Positions 26,637 through 36,192 of a stretch of 64,000 nt of DNA are shown here, piece after piece. This stretch comes from Vagococcus martis. Lineage in GTDB: Bacteria > Bacillota > Bacilli > Lactobacillales > Vagococcaceae. Under the pieces are notes generated by a model that was not told where the DNA came from, searched no databases, and saw only the letters and a program-made list of their open reading frames with translations. Both the position numbers and the translations under genes were made by a program. Each line of letters starts with the position of its first letter. Within the stretch, counting starts at the first letter, position 1. The stretch lies in assembly GCF_002026305.1 (NCBI RefSeq), contig NZ_MVAB01000001.1, positions 186,001-250,000 on the forward strand, written 5' to 3'.

Positions 26637-29600
26637 TCACTTGAATATGATCATCCCTTCACCTAATAAAGAACTCACCTTACTGATTAATTCAGGATTA
26701 TCATTTACCCAATAACGCTTATTTAACAATGTGTTATCATGTTTATGACGAAATACTAAAATAACCGGGCACTCTCCTGGAAATGATAATAACACACTTT
26801 GTAAATCCGCTAACAATTGATTCGTGTCATTTTCTTTCGTTATATTTATGAAACATCTTAAAACTTCTTTTACATCTTTCGCTAAACGAACATCATTGGC
26901 AATGATTTGTAATTCTTGATTATAACGACTTTTTTCTACTTTTCCTCTAACAACATAAACTTCTTGTTCCCCTAATATAGATTGTACTGCTCGGTATACG
27001 GTTGGAAAAAGCGTGACAGACAACTTACCCGTTTGATCTGTTCCTTCAAGAAATGCCATTGATTCCCCTTTTTTCGTGCGAATTTTTTTCACGCTAGATG
27101 AATACAACAACACCGTCACTTCTTGATTAGGTATTAGCTGCGATGCTTTAGTAGTAGATAGACTAATGAATTTATTTGCATAAAAATCAACTGGATGAGC
27201 AGACACATAAGTCCCTAAGTATTCCACTTCTTGTTCCAATTTTTCTTCAACAGTAAAATCTGTACATGTTTCCTTCTTTAAAGCAAGCATATCTAATAAA
27301 TCTACACTGCCACCACTATATTCGATATTTTGTATCATAGAATCCAAGTCAATAATCAACTGTTTTCTATTTTGATGCAACCGATCAAACGCACCAATAT
27401 AAATCAATGGCAAAATATTCGCTTGTTTTAACCATTTGCCACTAATTCGTATCAGGAAATTCTCTAATGACTTAAATGGACCACCTTCTTTTCGAATGGT
27501 TAAAAGATGTTGGATAAAATCTTTTCGAATCCCTTTAACCGATGAAAAGCCATAAATAATATTGCCTTTATTAAAAGTAAAACTGTATTCACTTCTATTA
27601 ATATCTGGTGGAGTAATCGTTAAACCGGCTTCTTTTGCCTCAACCACGTATTCGTTCATTTTTGCTGGATTATTTTTCACTGAATGTAAAATTGCTTGGA
27701 AAAAGGCCGTTGGATAATGAACTTTTAAATACGCCATCTGATACGCAATCACTGAATACACGACTGCATGCGAACGGTTAAACCCATAATTAGCAAAACG
27801 CTCGATGTAATCATACACTTGCATCGCCACGTCTTTTGTATAGCCTTGTTTTAACGCACCATTGACAAAATGATCACGCTCTGTATCAATCACATCCTTG
27901 CTTTTTTTACTAATCGCACGACGTAAAATATCCGCTTCACCTAAACTAAATCCAGCCATTTTAGATGCCACTTGCATAACCTGTTCTTGGTAAACAATAA
28001 TCCCATAAGTATAATGTAAAATTGATTTTAAACTGTCATGCGGATAAGTAATTGGCTCTTGTCCTTTTTTTCGTCGCACAAACGTGTCAATGTTTTCCAT
28101 TGGACCCGGTCGATACAACGCATTGACTGATGCGATATCTTCAATGGATGTTGGACCTAATTTCCGCAGAACATTTTTTATTCCTTTTGACTCAAATTGA
28201 AACACGCCGACCGTGTTGCCTTGTCTAAATAATTCTAACGTTTTTTCATCATCTAAAGGAATATCGGCTAATGATAAATGATTTCCTGTCTGATATTCGA
28301 TTGAAGATAGTGCGTTTCCTATGATAGAAAGGTTTCGTAAACCAAGAAAATCCATTTTTAACAAACCAATCTCTTCAACTTCTCCCATCGCAAACTGGGT
28401 TAATGGAATACCATTGTTTCCTTCTTGCAGTGGAATGAGATTTGTTAAGTCTTGGTCACTAATCACAACCCCTGCTGCATGCGTTGACACGTGTCTTGGC
28501 AATCCTTCAATTCGTTTTGCTGTATCAAAGAGTAACTTATTTTTATAAGAATGACCCACTAATTCACGCAATGTTTTCGATTTATCATACGCCTCACTAA
28601 GTGTTATCTTTAAATCTTTTGGAATAGCATTAGCCCAACGATTGGCTTCATTTTGTGATAAACCAAACACGCGACTGACATCTCTGACAGCCATTTTCGC
28701 CGCAAGAGTACCAAACGTTGCAATTTGTGCGACTCGGTTTTCACCGTATTTTTTATTAACATATTGTAGTAATTCTTCACGCCTATTATCAGGGATATCC
28801 ATATCAATATCCGGCATGGTGTACCGTTCTTTATTTAAAAATCGCTCAAAAAGTAACTGATACTCAATTGGGTCAACATCAGTAATTAGCAAGACATATG
28901 ATACGAGAGATCCCGCTGCAGAACCACGACAAGCGGTCACGATATGATGATCTCTAGCATATTTCATGACGTCCCACACAATGAGAAAATAATCATCGTA
29001 TCCCATCTCATGAATCACGTCTAACTCCATATCAAGACGTGCTTGATATTCTTCATTTAGTTGTCCTTGCAATCTAAAATCAAGACCAGCTTGGCATAAT
29101 TGACGCAAATAAGTATATGCTGTTTCCTTTTCTGACACTGGAAAACTTGGTAATAGTTTTTGATGCAATGGAATCTCTAAATCAATCATCTCAATAATTT
29201 TTTGACTATTGATTAAACAATCAGACAACCCCTTTTCTTCATAAAGTGTTTTAAAATCAGACAGTTGCGGTAAATAATAATCACCAGATAATTGTTCAAA
29301 GTCTACAGGAATCACGTCACCTGTTTCAATGTGCTCTAAGACGCTCACAGAAAAGTCATCACTTGGGTTTAAATATCGGACATCTTGCAGTGGCACAACT
29401 GGTAAACTATATTTTTTATAATAATATTGCCAATACTCTAACTCTTCATCTTTAGCCTTTAAAGCATTTATTCCACCATATACATCTGTATTTTTTAAAA
29501 GGTCTAACAACTCGATTGTTCGATGCTCCATCTGTTCACTACCAACTGCACGTTGCAACTGATATAACTCACTTGTTTGCCACGGGAAAATAACAATCAA

Positions 29601-29957
29601 ATCACTTAAGTAAGGCTGGATTTCTTCTAAAGAAAACACCTCTTTTCTATCTGTCATCGCTTTTTCCGTCGCGATTTTCATCAAATGATGGTAACCAGAA
29701 AGATTTTTAGCTAGTAAAATAAGCTGCGCGTCAATTTGTTCTTTCGTTCTATATGAAAGGGTCATTCCAATCAGTGGTTTAATCCCTTGTTTGATACATT
29801 CTTGATAAAATAAAACGACACCATGAAGGGTATCAATATCAGTAATCGCTAAACTTGTGTAGCCACGTTCTTTGGCTTCAAATACAAGATCCTTTATGCG
29901 ATTGGTACTGGATAATAATGAATATTCTGATCTAACTTGTAACTGTCCCAAATCCAT
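26637..29957 (-). CDS. dnaE: DNA polymerase III subunit alpha, DnaE type
   Basis: This 1106-residue replicative polymerase has an N-terminal PHP domain (1-200), catalytic aspartates in PDIDMDIPD near residue 390, the tudor/finger region with RPGPMENID, and a helix-hairpin-helix. A C-terminal OB fold (VYVVRGKVEKSRYNQELQI, about 1000) ends the protein. It is the second polymerase of Gram-positives, extending RNA primers before PolC takes over. Gene order dnaE-pfkA-pyk is conserved. An extended -10 (TGGTATACT) lies 30 bases upstream of the start. Confidence 0.96.
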   Translation of the reverse strand: MDLGQLQVRSEYSLLSSTNRIKDLVFEAKERGYTSLAITDIDTLHGVVLFYQECIKQGIKPLIGMTLSYRTKEQIDAQLILLAKNLSGYHHLMKIATEKAMTDRKEVFSLEEIQPYLSDLIVIFPWQTSELYQLQRAVGSEQMEHRTIELLDLLKNTDVYGGINALKAKDEELEYWQYYYKKYSLPVVPLQDVRYLNPSDDFSVSVLEHIETGDVIPVDFEQLSGDYYLPQLSDFKTLYEEKGLSDCLINSQKIIEMIDLEIPLHQKLLPSFPVSEKETAYTYLRQLCQAGLDFRLQGQLNEEYQARLDMELDVIHEMGYDDYFLIVWDVMKYARDHHIVTACRGSAAGSLVSYVLLITDVDPIEYQLLFERFLNKERYTMPDIDMDIPDNRREELLQYVNKKYGENRVAQIATFGTLAAKMAVRDVSRVFGLSQNEANRWANAIPKDLKITLSEAYDKSKTLRELVGHSYKNKLLFDTAKRIEGLPRHVSTHAAGVVISDQDLTNLIPLQEGNNGIPLTQFAMGEVEEIGLLKMDFLGLRNLSIIGNALSSIEYQTGNHLSLADIPLDDEKTLELFRQGNTVGVFQFESKGIKNVLRKLGPTSIEDIASVNALYRPGPMENIDTFVRRKKGQEPITYPHDSLKSILHYTYGIIVYQEQVMQVASKMAGFSLGEADILRRAISKKSKDVIDTERDHFVNGALKQGYTKDVAMQVYDYIERFANYGFNRSHAVVYSVIAYQMAYLKVHYPTAFFQAILHSVKNNPAKMNEYVVEAKEAGLTITPPDINRSEYSFTFNKGNIIYGFSSVKGIRKDFIQHLLTIRKEGGPFKSLENFLIRISGKWLKQANILPLIYIGAFDRLHQNRKQLIIDLDSMIQNIEYSGGSVDLLDMLALKKETCTDFTVEEKLEQEVEYLGTYVSAHPVDFYANKFISLSTTKASQLIPNQEVTVLLYSSSVKKIRTKKGESMAFLEGTDQTGKLSVTLFPTVYRAVQSILGEQEVYVVRGKVEKSRYNQELQIIANDVRLAKDVKEVLRCFINITKENDTNQLLADLQSVLLSFPGECPVILVFRHKHDNTLLNKRYWVNDNPELISKVSSLLGEGMIIFK

Positions 29958-30034
29958 GAAACCCCTCCATTAATCTTCTCTTTTTAGTATACCATAATAA
30001 GTCGTACTCTCTTTAGAAACAACACTTTCAATCC

Positions 30035-30063
30035 TTTACTTTTAAAGCAAAGATTGGTAAACT
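30035..30063 (+). promoter_or_regulatory. Promoter for the DUF2929 gene
   Basis: TTTACT (30035-30040), a 17-base spacer and TAAACT (30058-30063) precede the start codon by 26 bases. Confidence 0.55.
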
Positions 30064-30089
30064 AATTCTTGAAAAGAGGTGCATTAGAC

Positions 30090-30281
30090 ATGGGAAGAAT
30101 TGTTGTCTTTATTTGGGCAATTTTATTAGGACAAGTGGTTAGTTATATTGGTGGAGCACTTCATGGAGTCACTGATTACAACTTCACTGGAACGGTGATT
30201 GTATCTTTAATTGCTTGTGCCATCGTAATGATTATTGCTGAAGTAGCAGCGCCAAGCGACGAAAAAAAATCTAAAAAATAA
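30090..30281 (+). CDS. DUF2929 (YjzD-like) small membrane protein
   Basis: This 63-residue protein has two membrane segments (about 3-22 and 34-53) separated by a short polar turn, and a lysine-rich tail. FIWAILLGQVVSYIGG resembles the YjzD/DUF2929 family. Function is unknown. The ATG at 30090 has GAGGTG nine bases upstream; seven open codons precede it. It is divergent from dnaE. Confidence 0.8.
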   Translation: MGRIVVFIWAILLGQVVSYIGGALHGVTDYNFTGTVIVSLIACAIVMIIAEVAAPSDEKKSKK

Positions 30282-30283
30282 AA

Positions 30284-30322
30284 AAACATGTAGGAGATTT
30301 TTCTCTTACATGTTTTTTATTT
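30284..30322. terminator. Bidirectional terminator, DUF2929 gene / MFS gene
   Basis: Arms AACATGTAGGAGA and TCTCTTACATGTT around TTTT, with A- and T-runs on both sides. Confidence 0.88.
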
Positions 30323-31538
30323 AATGTTTAAATTCTTTAATCAGTTCTTTAATGGATAACTGATTTTTAAAGTTGAAGAAGCTAATGGTAATATTCATCA
30401 AAATCAGCAAACTTGTTGCGACAAACACCGCACGATATCCAAATCCATTTGCTACAAGTGAACCGACCATTGGACCTGCTACTTGCCCTAAACTCGTAAA
30501 CATTTGATTAAAACTAAAAATCCGCCCAACACCATTCATCGGTGTAATTTTACTAATCAGCGTATTAACAGATGGCATTAAGGCCCCTGTTGAAAAACCT
30601 AGAAGAAAACGACATATGCCTAACTGAAACGGCGACTGGACCATTGACATTGGTAAAATAAATAAAAATGACATCACCAAACCACCTAATAAAACATAAT
30701 GACTGCCAATGCGATCCCCTAATTTACCTAAAAAAGGGGCAGAAAAAAACTCAGAGACCCCAGCAACAGACACAATCAACCCACTGACAAACAAAATATT
30801 ACTTGTTTGACCTCCAAGTTCTCTCACATACAAAGTTAAAATAGGGCTGATACTAGTCATTCCTATTTGGATAATAGCCGTAGTGATAAATAAACCAATT
30901 AATACTTTTGGTTGTTTCACACTTTGAAAAACTTCTTTGGTCGATACCAAGTCTTTTCTTTCAACCGGTTCAAAATCTTCATGAATAAAAAAGATAGTAA
31001 GCATGGTTGTCACAAATAAAATACTCCCTGTTACTAAGAAAACATTTTTAATACCAACAGTCTCTGCTAACAGTCCACCTAGTGACGGGCCAATTAAACT
31101 TCCGGCTACCGCTCCTGTTGCTAGTGTTCCTAAAGCCATTCCATTTTTATCCTTTGGCGCCTGCGAAGCAATCATTGCTGTTGCATTTGGGACATACCCA
31201 GATAACAATCCATTACAAAATCTCATAAATAATAACCAAAATACATTTGGAACAAACGCTAATGACCCCATCGTGATTGTCATACCTGCTGCCGCACGAA
31301 TCATCATTATTTTACGACCTTTTCTATCAGCTAAACTGCCCCATAATGGTGCTACAATAGCTGCAGACAACGCTGTTAAACTAATAGATAATCCCGCATA
31401 AAATTCTACTTTACTACTCGGCGCTCCCAATTGTTCGATGTATATTGAGATAAACGGCATCACTAAACTATAACTCGCACCAGTAAAGAAACACCCAATC
31501 CAAGCAATATACATATTTCGTTTCCAGTCAACCTTCAT
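30321..31538 (-). CDS. MFS multidrug exporter, PmrA/MdtG-like (12 TM)
   Basis: This 405-residue transporter has 12 membrane segments, with motif A GSLADRKGRKIMM and motif C-like GSLIGPSLGGLLA. It resembles the PmrA/YfmO/MdtG group of drug exporters. The start at 31538 (MKVDWKRNMY) is favoured by homology although the AAAGGG site is 14 bases away; a GTG five codons upstream overlaps that site. It is monocistronic and shares a terminator with the small DUF2929 gene. The exported compound is unknown. Confidence 0.85.
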   Translation of the reverse strand: MKVDWKRNMYIAWIGCFFTGASYSLVMPFISIYIEQLGAPSSKVEFYAGLSISLTALSAAIVAPLWGSLADRKGRKIMMIRAAAGMTITMGSLAFVPNVFWLLFMRFCNGLLSGYVPNATAMIASQAPKDKNGMALGTLATGAVAGSLIGPSLGGLLAETVGIKNVFLVTGSILFVTTMLTIFFIHEDFEPVERKDLVSTKEVFQSVKQPKVLIGLFITTAIIQIGMTSISPILTLYVRELGGQTSNILFVSGLIVSVAGVSEFFSAPFLGKLGDRIGSHYVLLGGLVMSFLFILPMSMVQSPFQLGICRFLLGFSTGALMPSVNTLISKITPMNGVGRIFSFNQMFTSLGQVAGPMVGSLVANGFGYRAVFVATSLLILMNITISFFNFKNQLSIKELIKEFKH

Positions 31539-31672
31539 CGAAATAATATTCACCCTTTCATTTATGCTTATATATTATACTCCTATTGCATCTAAATGAA
31601 AGTAAATGGGACATTTTTTATTAATTTGGTCAAAATAATTTTATATGCCGTTGTATGCTCATCCCAGCATTT

Positions 31673-31864
31673 CTAGTTTTTAATCTTATCAGATAGAAAC
31701 ATCTCAATTTCGTGAACAGATTTCTTAATATCAACTAGTTCTTCTTTTATTTTTATCATATTATATACTTTAAGCTGCTCTTTATAACTTTCCAAAGCCT
31801 CATTTTCTGATTCTTTTAACATATCGTTCATTTTATTTCGCCACTTACTTGTATTCGTCACCAT
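31673..31864 (-). CDS. Small charged hypothetical protein
   Basis: This 63-residue, Lys/Glu-rich helical protein has coiled-coil potential (residues 10-55: SENEALESYKEQLKVYNMIKIKEEL). The start at 31864 has GAGGTGATC four bases before it, better than the first in-frame codon at 31912. I do not recognise it. It lies between two MFS exporter genes on the same strand but is separated from both by over 100 bases of AT-rich DNA, so it need not be related to them. Confidence 0.62.
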   Translation of the reverse strand: MVTNTSKWRNKMNDMLKESENEALESYKEQLKVYNMIKIKEELVDIKKSVHEIEMFLSDKIKN

Positions 31865-31966
31865 AATGATCACCTCATTACAATCATACGATATTATTTT
31901 CTTATGTTCCATACAAACAGCACTTTTTTATATTATATGTACATTTAAAAAAATATTTAGATTTCT

Positions 31967-33334
31967 CTAAAGATTTTCGTTTTTATTCGATTTAAATGTT
32001 TTGATAACAAATAAACTACTCATTAATAATAAAATAAATAAACAGACTAAAGCTACTTTTGACCCAGTACTGGTTCCTTGAACAAAATCATTTTGTCCTG
32101 ATTGGAAAATTCCCACAACAATTGCGACAAATGACGTTGAAATAGCACCCATAAATTGTTGTAATGTACTAAAAATGGCATTCCCGTCATCTTGTAAATC
32201 TTCTTTAATAGAAGATAAGCCAACAGTCATGACATTACTGTAAGACAAGCCCACACCTATCATAAAAGTGACATGAGATAAAATAATCAATGCAATGTTT
32301 CCTGTTTGAATCACCATAATTAACATTAACCAACCTAAAATTGCAAATAATATTCCCACACCTATTGGCTTTTTAAATCCTAACTTATCTAATATTTTTC
32401 CTGACACTGGTGCAAATAACGCACCGACTAAAGCCCCAGGAAACATCATCATCCCAGCATTAGAAGCTGGAACATTTTGGACGATTTGAATAAAGTTTGG
32501 TAAAACAAATGACACACCAAGTAAAAGAATTTGATAAACCAAGAATGACATCAAGTAAATAGTAAAGCGTGCGTTTTTAAAAACAACTAAATTAAGTAAT
32601 GTTTTTTGTTTATTTGTTTTATAGAATAACCCAGCACTGATTAATCCAATCACTAAAGCTCCCCATCCTAATGGTTGTTCTAAATAGCTAAAGAACATCA
32701 ATAATCCAGTAAACATCACGGATAAATAAAGAACTGCTTTGATATTAATTGAATCACTAATTGATTTTTCTTCTTCTGGGATAGCATACAATCCAACAAG
32801 TGTTGAAACAATCAATACTGGAATCAATAATTTATAAATATATGTCCAGTCTAATGTGGTCGTCAATATACCACCATATGTCGGCCCCATCGCTGGTGCA
32901 ATCGAGGTTGTAAGATTTCCAATACCAATCATCATCCCACGTTTTTCCATTGGGACTTTTGTTAAAATAATATTAAACATTAAAGGTAAAGCAATACCTG
33001 TGGCGATACCTTGTAATACACGACCAACCAGTAACATAATAAACCCACCGGCAAAGGCATCGATAACAACTCCTAATAAAAACAACACATTTGAAACCGC
33101 AAACAACTTCCGGCGGCTAACGTTTTTTATTAAGTAAGATGACAGTGGCACAACGATTGAAATCATCAATAGATAAATCGTCGTCACCCATTGCACTTGT
33201 GATGTTGAAATACTAAAATCTTCCATTAACGTTGGAAACGTCACGTTCATTGCTGTTTCAATCAACACTCCCGAAAAAGCCATCATACCAGTTGCTAGAA
33301 CAGCTAGATTAACATGAAATTTCTTTTCTGACAT
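31967..33334 (-). CDS. MFS drug exporter, DHA2 (14 TM, EmrB/LmrB-like)
   Basis: This 455-residue exporter has 14 hydrophobic segments, the DHA2 arrangement. SSYLIKNVSRRKLFA marks the loop 2-3 region and APAMGPTYGGIL the antiporter motif C. Relatives export lincomycin, bile salts or dyes; the substrate here is unknown. The start has GGAGGG seven bases before it. The leader carries an inverted repeat and a complete intrinsic terminator before the ribosome site (33358-33423), so expression is probably controlled by attenuation. Confidence 0.87.
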   Translation of the reverse strand: MSEKKFHVNLAVLATGMMAFSGVLIETAMNVTFPTLMEDFSISTSQVQWVTTIYLLMISIVVPLSSYLIKNVSRRKLFAVSNVLFLLGVVIDAFAGGFIMLLVGRVLQGIATGIALPLMFNIILTKVPMEKRGMMIGIGNLTTSIAPAMGPTYGGILTTTLDWTYIYKLLIPVLIVSTLVGLYAIPEEEKSISDSINIKAVLYLSVMFTGLLMFFSYLEQPLGWGALVIGLISAGLFYKTNKQKTLLNLVVFKNARFTIYLMSFLVYQILLLGVSFVLPNFIQIVQNVPASNAGMMMFPGALVGALFAPVSGKILDKLGFKKPIGVGILFAILGWLMLIMVIQTGNIALIILSHVTFMIGVGLSYSNVMTVGLSSIKEDLQDDGNAIFSTLQQFMGAISTSFVAIVVGIFQSGQNDFVQGTSTGSKVALVCLFILLLMSSLFVIKTFKSNKNENL

Positions 33335-33357
33335 AAAAATTCCCTCCATTTTTCCAT

Positions 33358-33393
33358 AAAAAAAACGAAACTTATCCCTAAAGATAAATTTCG
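33358..33393 (-). terminator. Leader terminator (attenuator) before the DHA2 exporter
   Basis: Minus-strand CGAAATTTATC and GATAAGTTTCG form an 11-bp stem (one wobble) around a six-base loop, followed by eight T. Only about 25 bases separate it from the start codon, and the promoter is upstream, so it lies within the 5' leader. Confidence 0.78.
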
Positions 33394-33404
33394 CCTCTCT
33401 CTCG

Positions 33405-33423
33405 ACACAAGTCAGACTTGTGT
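33405..33423. promoter_or_regulatory. Perfect inverted repeat in the DHA2 exporter leader
   Basis: ACACAAGT-CAG-ACTTGTGT, two 8-base arms with a 3-base centre. It may be a repressor operator at or after the transcription start, or an RNA hairpin that competes with the attenuator. Confidence 0.65.
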
Positions 33424-33448
33424 TATCTGTACGATTTATTCCCTTATT

Positions 33449-33478
33449 AGTTTAAAAAAAAAAAACATCACTTGTCAA
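33449..33478 (-). promoter_or_regulatory. DHA2 exporter promoter with 12-base homopolymer spacer
   Basis: Minus-strand TTGACA (33473-33478) is a perfect -35. The -10 is TAAACT or TTAAAC (33449-33455). The spacer of 17-18 bases contains T12 (33454-33465, as A12 on the plus strand), so slippage would alter spacing. Confidence 0.6.
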
Positions 33479-33498
33479 CCAATAAAAGTAAAATTCAC

Positions 33499-34221
33499 TT
33501 AAAAAGAATTCACCACAAAATCAAAGACTTCTTTTTCTTTTTCTAACGTGTCATATGCAAAATCTGGATGCCATTGTACACCTAGTATTTTATGATTATC
33601 AGAAGATGATTCGATTGATTCTACTACACCATCTTCACTGACTGCTGTTATTTTCAAATCATTACCAATTTTGTTGATACTTTGAAAATGAAACGAATTA
33701 ACTGTTGCTTTTGCACCATAAATTGGACGCAATAAACTATCACTTTCCAAAAAAATGTCATGCGTCGCAACCCACCTTTCAATAGGGGCTTGCATATGGC
33801 GGATTGGTTCTGGATTGCGTAAACTTAAATCTTGATGAAGTGTTCCACCTAAATAAACATTGACTAATTGCATACCACGACAAACACCAAAAATTGGTTT
33901 TTGTTGTTTAATAGCTTCTTTAATCAATGCCATTTCAAAAACATCTCGTTCAAGTAATGACAAATGCTCATTGATTGGTTCTTTTCCTTCAAGGTAAAGT
34001 GTTGGTGTCACATTTTGACCACCCGTTAAAATAAGTTTATCAATCAAACTCACGTATTCCCTTACATCCTCTTTTTTACCTAAAGGAATCACAACAGGTA
34101 CACCCCCCACTTCTTGGACTGCACGAACATAGCCAGCTGGTAAATATGATATCGGCAAATTATGCAACGTCTCTCCTGGATCGATTATTTCATTAGCCGA
34201 AATCCCTATCATTTTTTTCAT
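33499..34221 (-). CDS. Gamma-glutamyl-gamma-aminobutyrate hydrolase-like (class I GATase fold, C26)
   Basis: This 240-residue protein has the glutamine amidotransferase-like fold. The nucleophile cysteine lies in FGVCRGMQLVNVYLGG, and the catalytic His/Glu region is GVQWHPDF near residue 218. It matches the PuuD/peptidase C26 family, which hydrolyses gamma-glutamyl amides. The exact substrate is uncertain. The leading MIGISAN is typical of the family. It is upstream of the DHA2 exporter but separated from it by that gene's promoter. Confidence 0.87.
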   Translation of the reverse strand: MKKMIGISANEIIDPGETLHNLPISYLPAGYVRAVQEVGGVPVVIPLGKKEDVREYVSLIDKLILTGGQNVTPTLYLEGKEPINEHLSLLERDVFEMALIKEAIKQQKPIFGVCRGMQLVNVYLGGTLHQDLSLRNPEPIRHMQAPIERWVATHDIFLESDSLLRPIYGAKATVNSFHFQSINKIGNDLKITAVSEDGVVESIESSSDNHKILGVQWHPDFAYDTLEKEKEVFDFVVNSF

Positions 34222-34275
34222 TAAATGCCTCCATTTATATCAATCACGATGCTTTTGGCATGTGCTAAAAAGATA

Positions 34276-34656
34276 TTATTTAAAATTATTCTGTGAGTAT
34301 ATCGGTGTCATATGCTCAAAGTCAAGTCCTCCGATTTTTTCATCCAACTTTGTTACAACTTTTTTCTTTTTGACACTATAATAAAAATACTCTTTGTCAT
34401 CTTTTTTACTTTCGATGACCCCCACATAACGACCATCAATATTATAAATAGCCAGTGGTAACTCATCTAACGTTTTATTATCCAGTCCGTAATCATTCAT
34501 TATCTCTTTCTTCTTCTCTTCATCAAAATTATTTATTTTAGACATTAAAGCTGATTTGACTTCCCCGTAAATAGCCTTATCTCCTGTGCCTTTATTAGTA
34601 CAACCTGCAATCATAATTAAAACAGATAAAATAACAAAAAAATACACTCTTTTCAT
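34276..34656 (-). CDS. Small lipoprotein of unknown function
   Basis: This 126-residue protein has a lipoprotein signal (MKRVYFFVILSVLIMIAGC) with the lipobox cysteine near residue 19. A hydrophilic, Lys/Asp-rich domain follows, with a possible strand repeat (YNIDGRYVGVIESKKD). The start at 34656 has GGAGG six bases before it. It should be lipid-anchored on the outer face of the membrane. I do not recognise the family. The gene is divergent from the peptide-sized ORF at 34814. Confidence 0.75.
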   Translation of the reverse strand: MKRVYFFVILSVLIMIAGCTNKGTGDKAIYGEVKSALMSKINNFDEEKKKEIMNDYGLDNKTLDELPLAIYNIDGRYVGVIESKKDDKEYFYYSVKKKKVVTKLDEKIGGLDFEHMTPIYSQNNFK

Positions 34657-34813
34657 ATTTACCTCCATTAGCGAATTATTTTATTAAATATATCATATTT
34701 TTTTATAAATAGAAAATTCTAGACTTTTAGCTTCATTTAAGGTTTATTGACTATTCTATATCATATAATATTTTTCATCATACAAACAATGACAGACGAA
34801 AGGAGAAAATAAA

Positions 34814-34876
34814 ATGAATAACTTATTCCTTTTAACTTTATTAAAAATCAAACTATTTTTTTATACTTTACTATAA
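34814..34876 (+). CDS. Possible hydrophobic 20-residue peptide gene
   Basis: An ATG at 34814 has a strong AAAGGAG site eight bases before it and opens a 20-codon frame rich in Leu, Phe and Lys (MNNLFLLTLLKIKLFFYTLL). It is followed at once by a bidirectional terminator. A -10-like TATAAT lies at 34764-34769, without a good -35. The arrangement of ribosome site, ORF and terminator looks like a real micro-gene. A leader peptide, small toxin or signal is possible, and coincidence cannot be excluded. Confidence 0.45.
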   Translation: MNNLFLLTLLKIKLFFYTLL

Positions 34877-34914
34877 AAAAAGTGGACTGGATATCTAACC
34901 AGTCCATTTTTTTA
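34875..34914. terminator. Bidirectional terminator, icd / peptide ORF
   Basis: Arms TGGACTGG and CCAGTCCA with A-run and T-run on the two sides. It ends the acnA-citZ-icd operon on the minus strand and the short ORF on the plus strand. Confidence 0.88.
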
Positions 34915-34917
34915 TCC

Positions 34918-36189
34918 CTAAATCGGCAAATTCTGAATCAACTGATCTGCAAAGCCTGAACAACTTACTTCCGTTGCCCCATCCATCAGACGAGCGAAAT
35001 CATAAGTCACTGTTTTTTTAGCAATCGTGGTTTCTAATGAACTAGTTATGGCTTTAGATACTTCAGGCCAACCAATATGTTCAAATAATAGGCAACCTGA
35101 CAAAATCACTGACGACGGATTTACTTTATCAAGATTGGCATATTTAGGTGCTGTACCATGTGTTGCCTCAAAAATAGCATGTCCTGTCACATAGTTAATG
35201 TTCGCTCCTGGCGCAATCCCAATTCCACCAACTTGAGCGGCTAACGCATCTGAGATGTAATCACCGTTCAAATTCATTGTTGCCACGACATCAAATTCAT
35301 CTGGTCTAGTTAATATTTGTTGTAAAAAAATATCGGCAATGCTGTCTTTAATTAATAATTTACCAGCAGCTAAAGCATCTGCTTGTGCTTTATTTGCCTC
35401 TTTTTCACCATGACTTTCTTTAATCTTGTCATACTGTTGCCAAGTAAAGACACTATCTCCAAATTCTTTTTCTGCTAAATCATATGCCCAGTTTTTAAAG
35501 CCACCTTCTGTGTATTTCATAATATTTCCTTTATGAACTAAGGTGACACTATCTCGTTTTTCTTTTAACGCAAATTCAATGGCACTGCGAATCAGCCTTT
35601 GCGTTCCTTCAATTGAGATAGGTTTAATGGCAATAGCACTCGTTTCTGGAAAACGAATTGAAGTCACACCAAAATCTTTTTGAAGAATATCAACAAGTTC
35701 TTTCGCTTCTTTTGTGCCTTCTGGAAATTCGATACCAGCATAAATATCTTCCGTATTTTCTCTAAAAATCACCATATCCACTTTTTCAGGATGTTTTACT
35801 GGTGAGGGAACCCCTTCAAAATAACGAACTGGTCGCAAACAAACATATAAGTCAAGTTCTTGTCTTAAAGCCACGTTTAGCGAGCGAAATCCTCCACCAA
35901 TCGGCGTTGTTAATGGTCCTTTTATCGCAATTAAATACTCATCAATGATTTCTAGTGTTTCTTTAGGTAGCCAACTGCCTGTTTGATTAAATGCTTTTTC
36001 ACCTGCTAGTACTTCTTTCCACTGAATGGCTCTTTTTCCTTGATACACTTTTTTTACTGCTTCATCAAACACACGTTGTGCCGCGCGCCAAATATCAGGA
36101 CCAGTTCCATCACCTTCAATAAAAGGAATAATTGGTTTATCTGGTGTCATTAAAGTTCCATCTACAATTTTTATTTTTCCATCTGTCAT
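34918..36189 (-). CDS. icd: Isocitrate dehydrogenase (NADP+)
   Basis: This 423-residue enzyme oxidatively decarboxylates isocitrate to 2-oxoglutarate. [13 protein letters not shown] at the start, the substrate loop [26 protein letters not shown] and [11 protein letters not shown] near the C-terminus mark the bacterial NADP type. The serine in the GFRSLN loop corresponds to the phosphorylatable serine of E. coli Icd. Start follows AAGGAGG. It is the last of acnA-citZ-icd, three bases after citZ. Confidence 0.96.
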   Translation of the reverse strand: MTDGKIKIVDGTLMTPDKPIIPFIEGDGTGPDIWRAAQRVFDEAVKKVYQGKRAIQWKEVLAGEKAFNQTGSWLPKETLEIIDEYLIAIKGPLTTPIGGGFRSLNVALRQELDLYVCLRPVRYFEGVPSPVKHPEKVDMVIFRENTEDIYAGIEFPEGTKEAKELVDILQKDFGVTSIRFPETSAIAIKPISIEGTQRLIRSAIEFALKEKRDSVTLVHKGNIMKYTEGGFKNWAYDLAEKEFGDSVFTWQQYDKIKESHGEKEANKAQADALAAGKLLIKDSIADIFLQQILTRPDEFDVVATMNLNGDYISDALAAQVGGIGIAPGANINYVTGHAIFEATHGTAPKYANLDKVNPSSVILSGCLLFEHIGWPEVSKAITSSLETTIAKKTVTYDFARLMDGATEVSCSGFADQLIQNLPI

Positions 36190-36192
36190 ATA

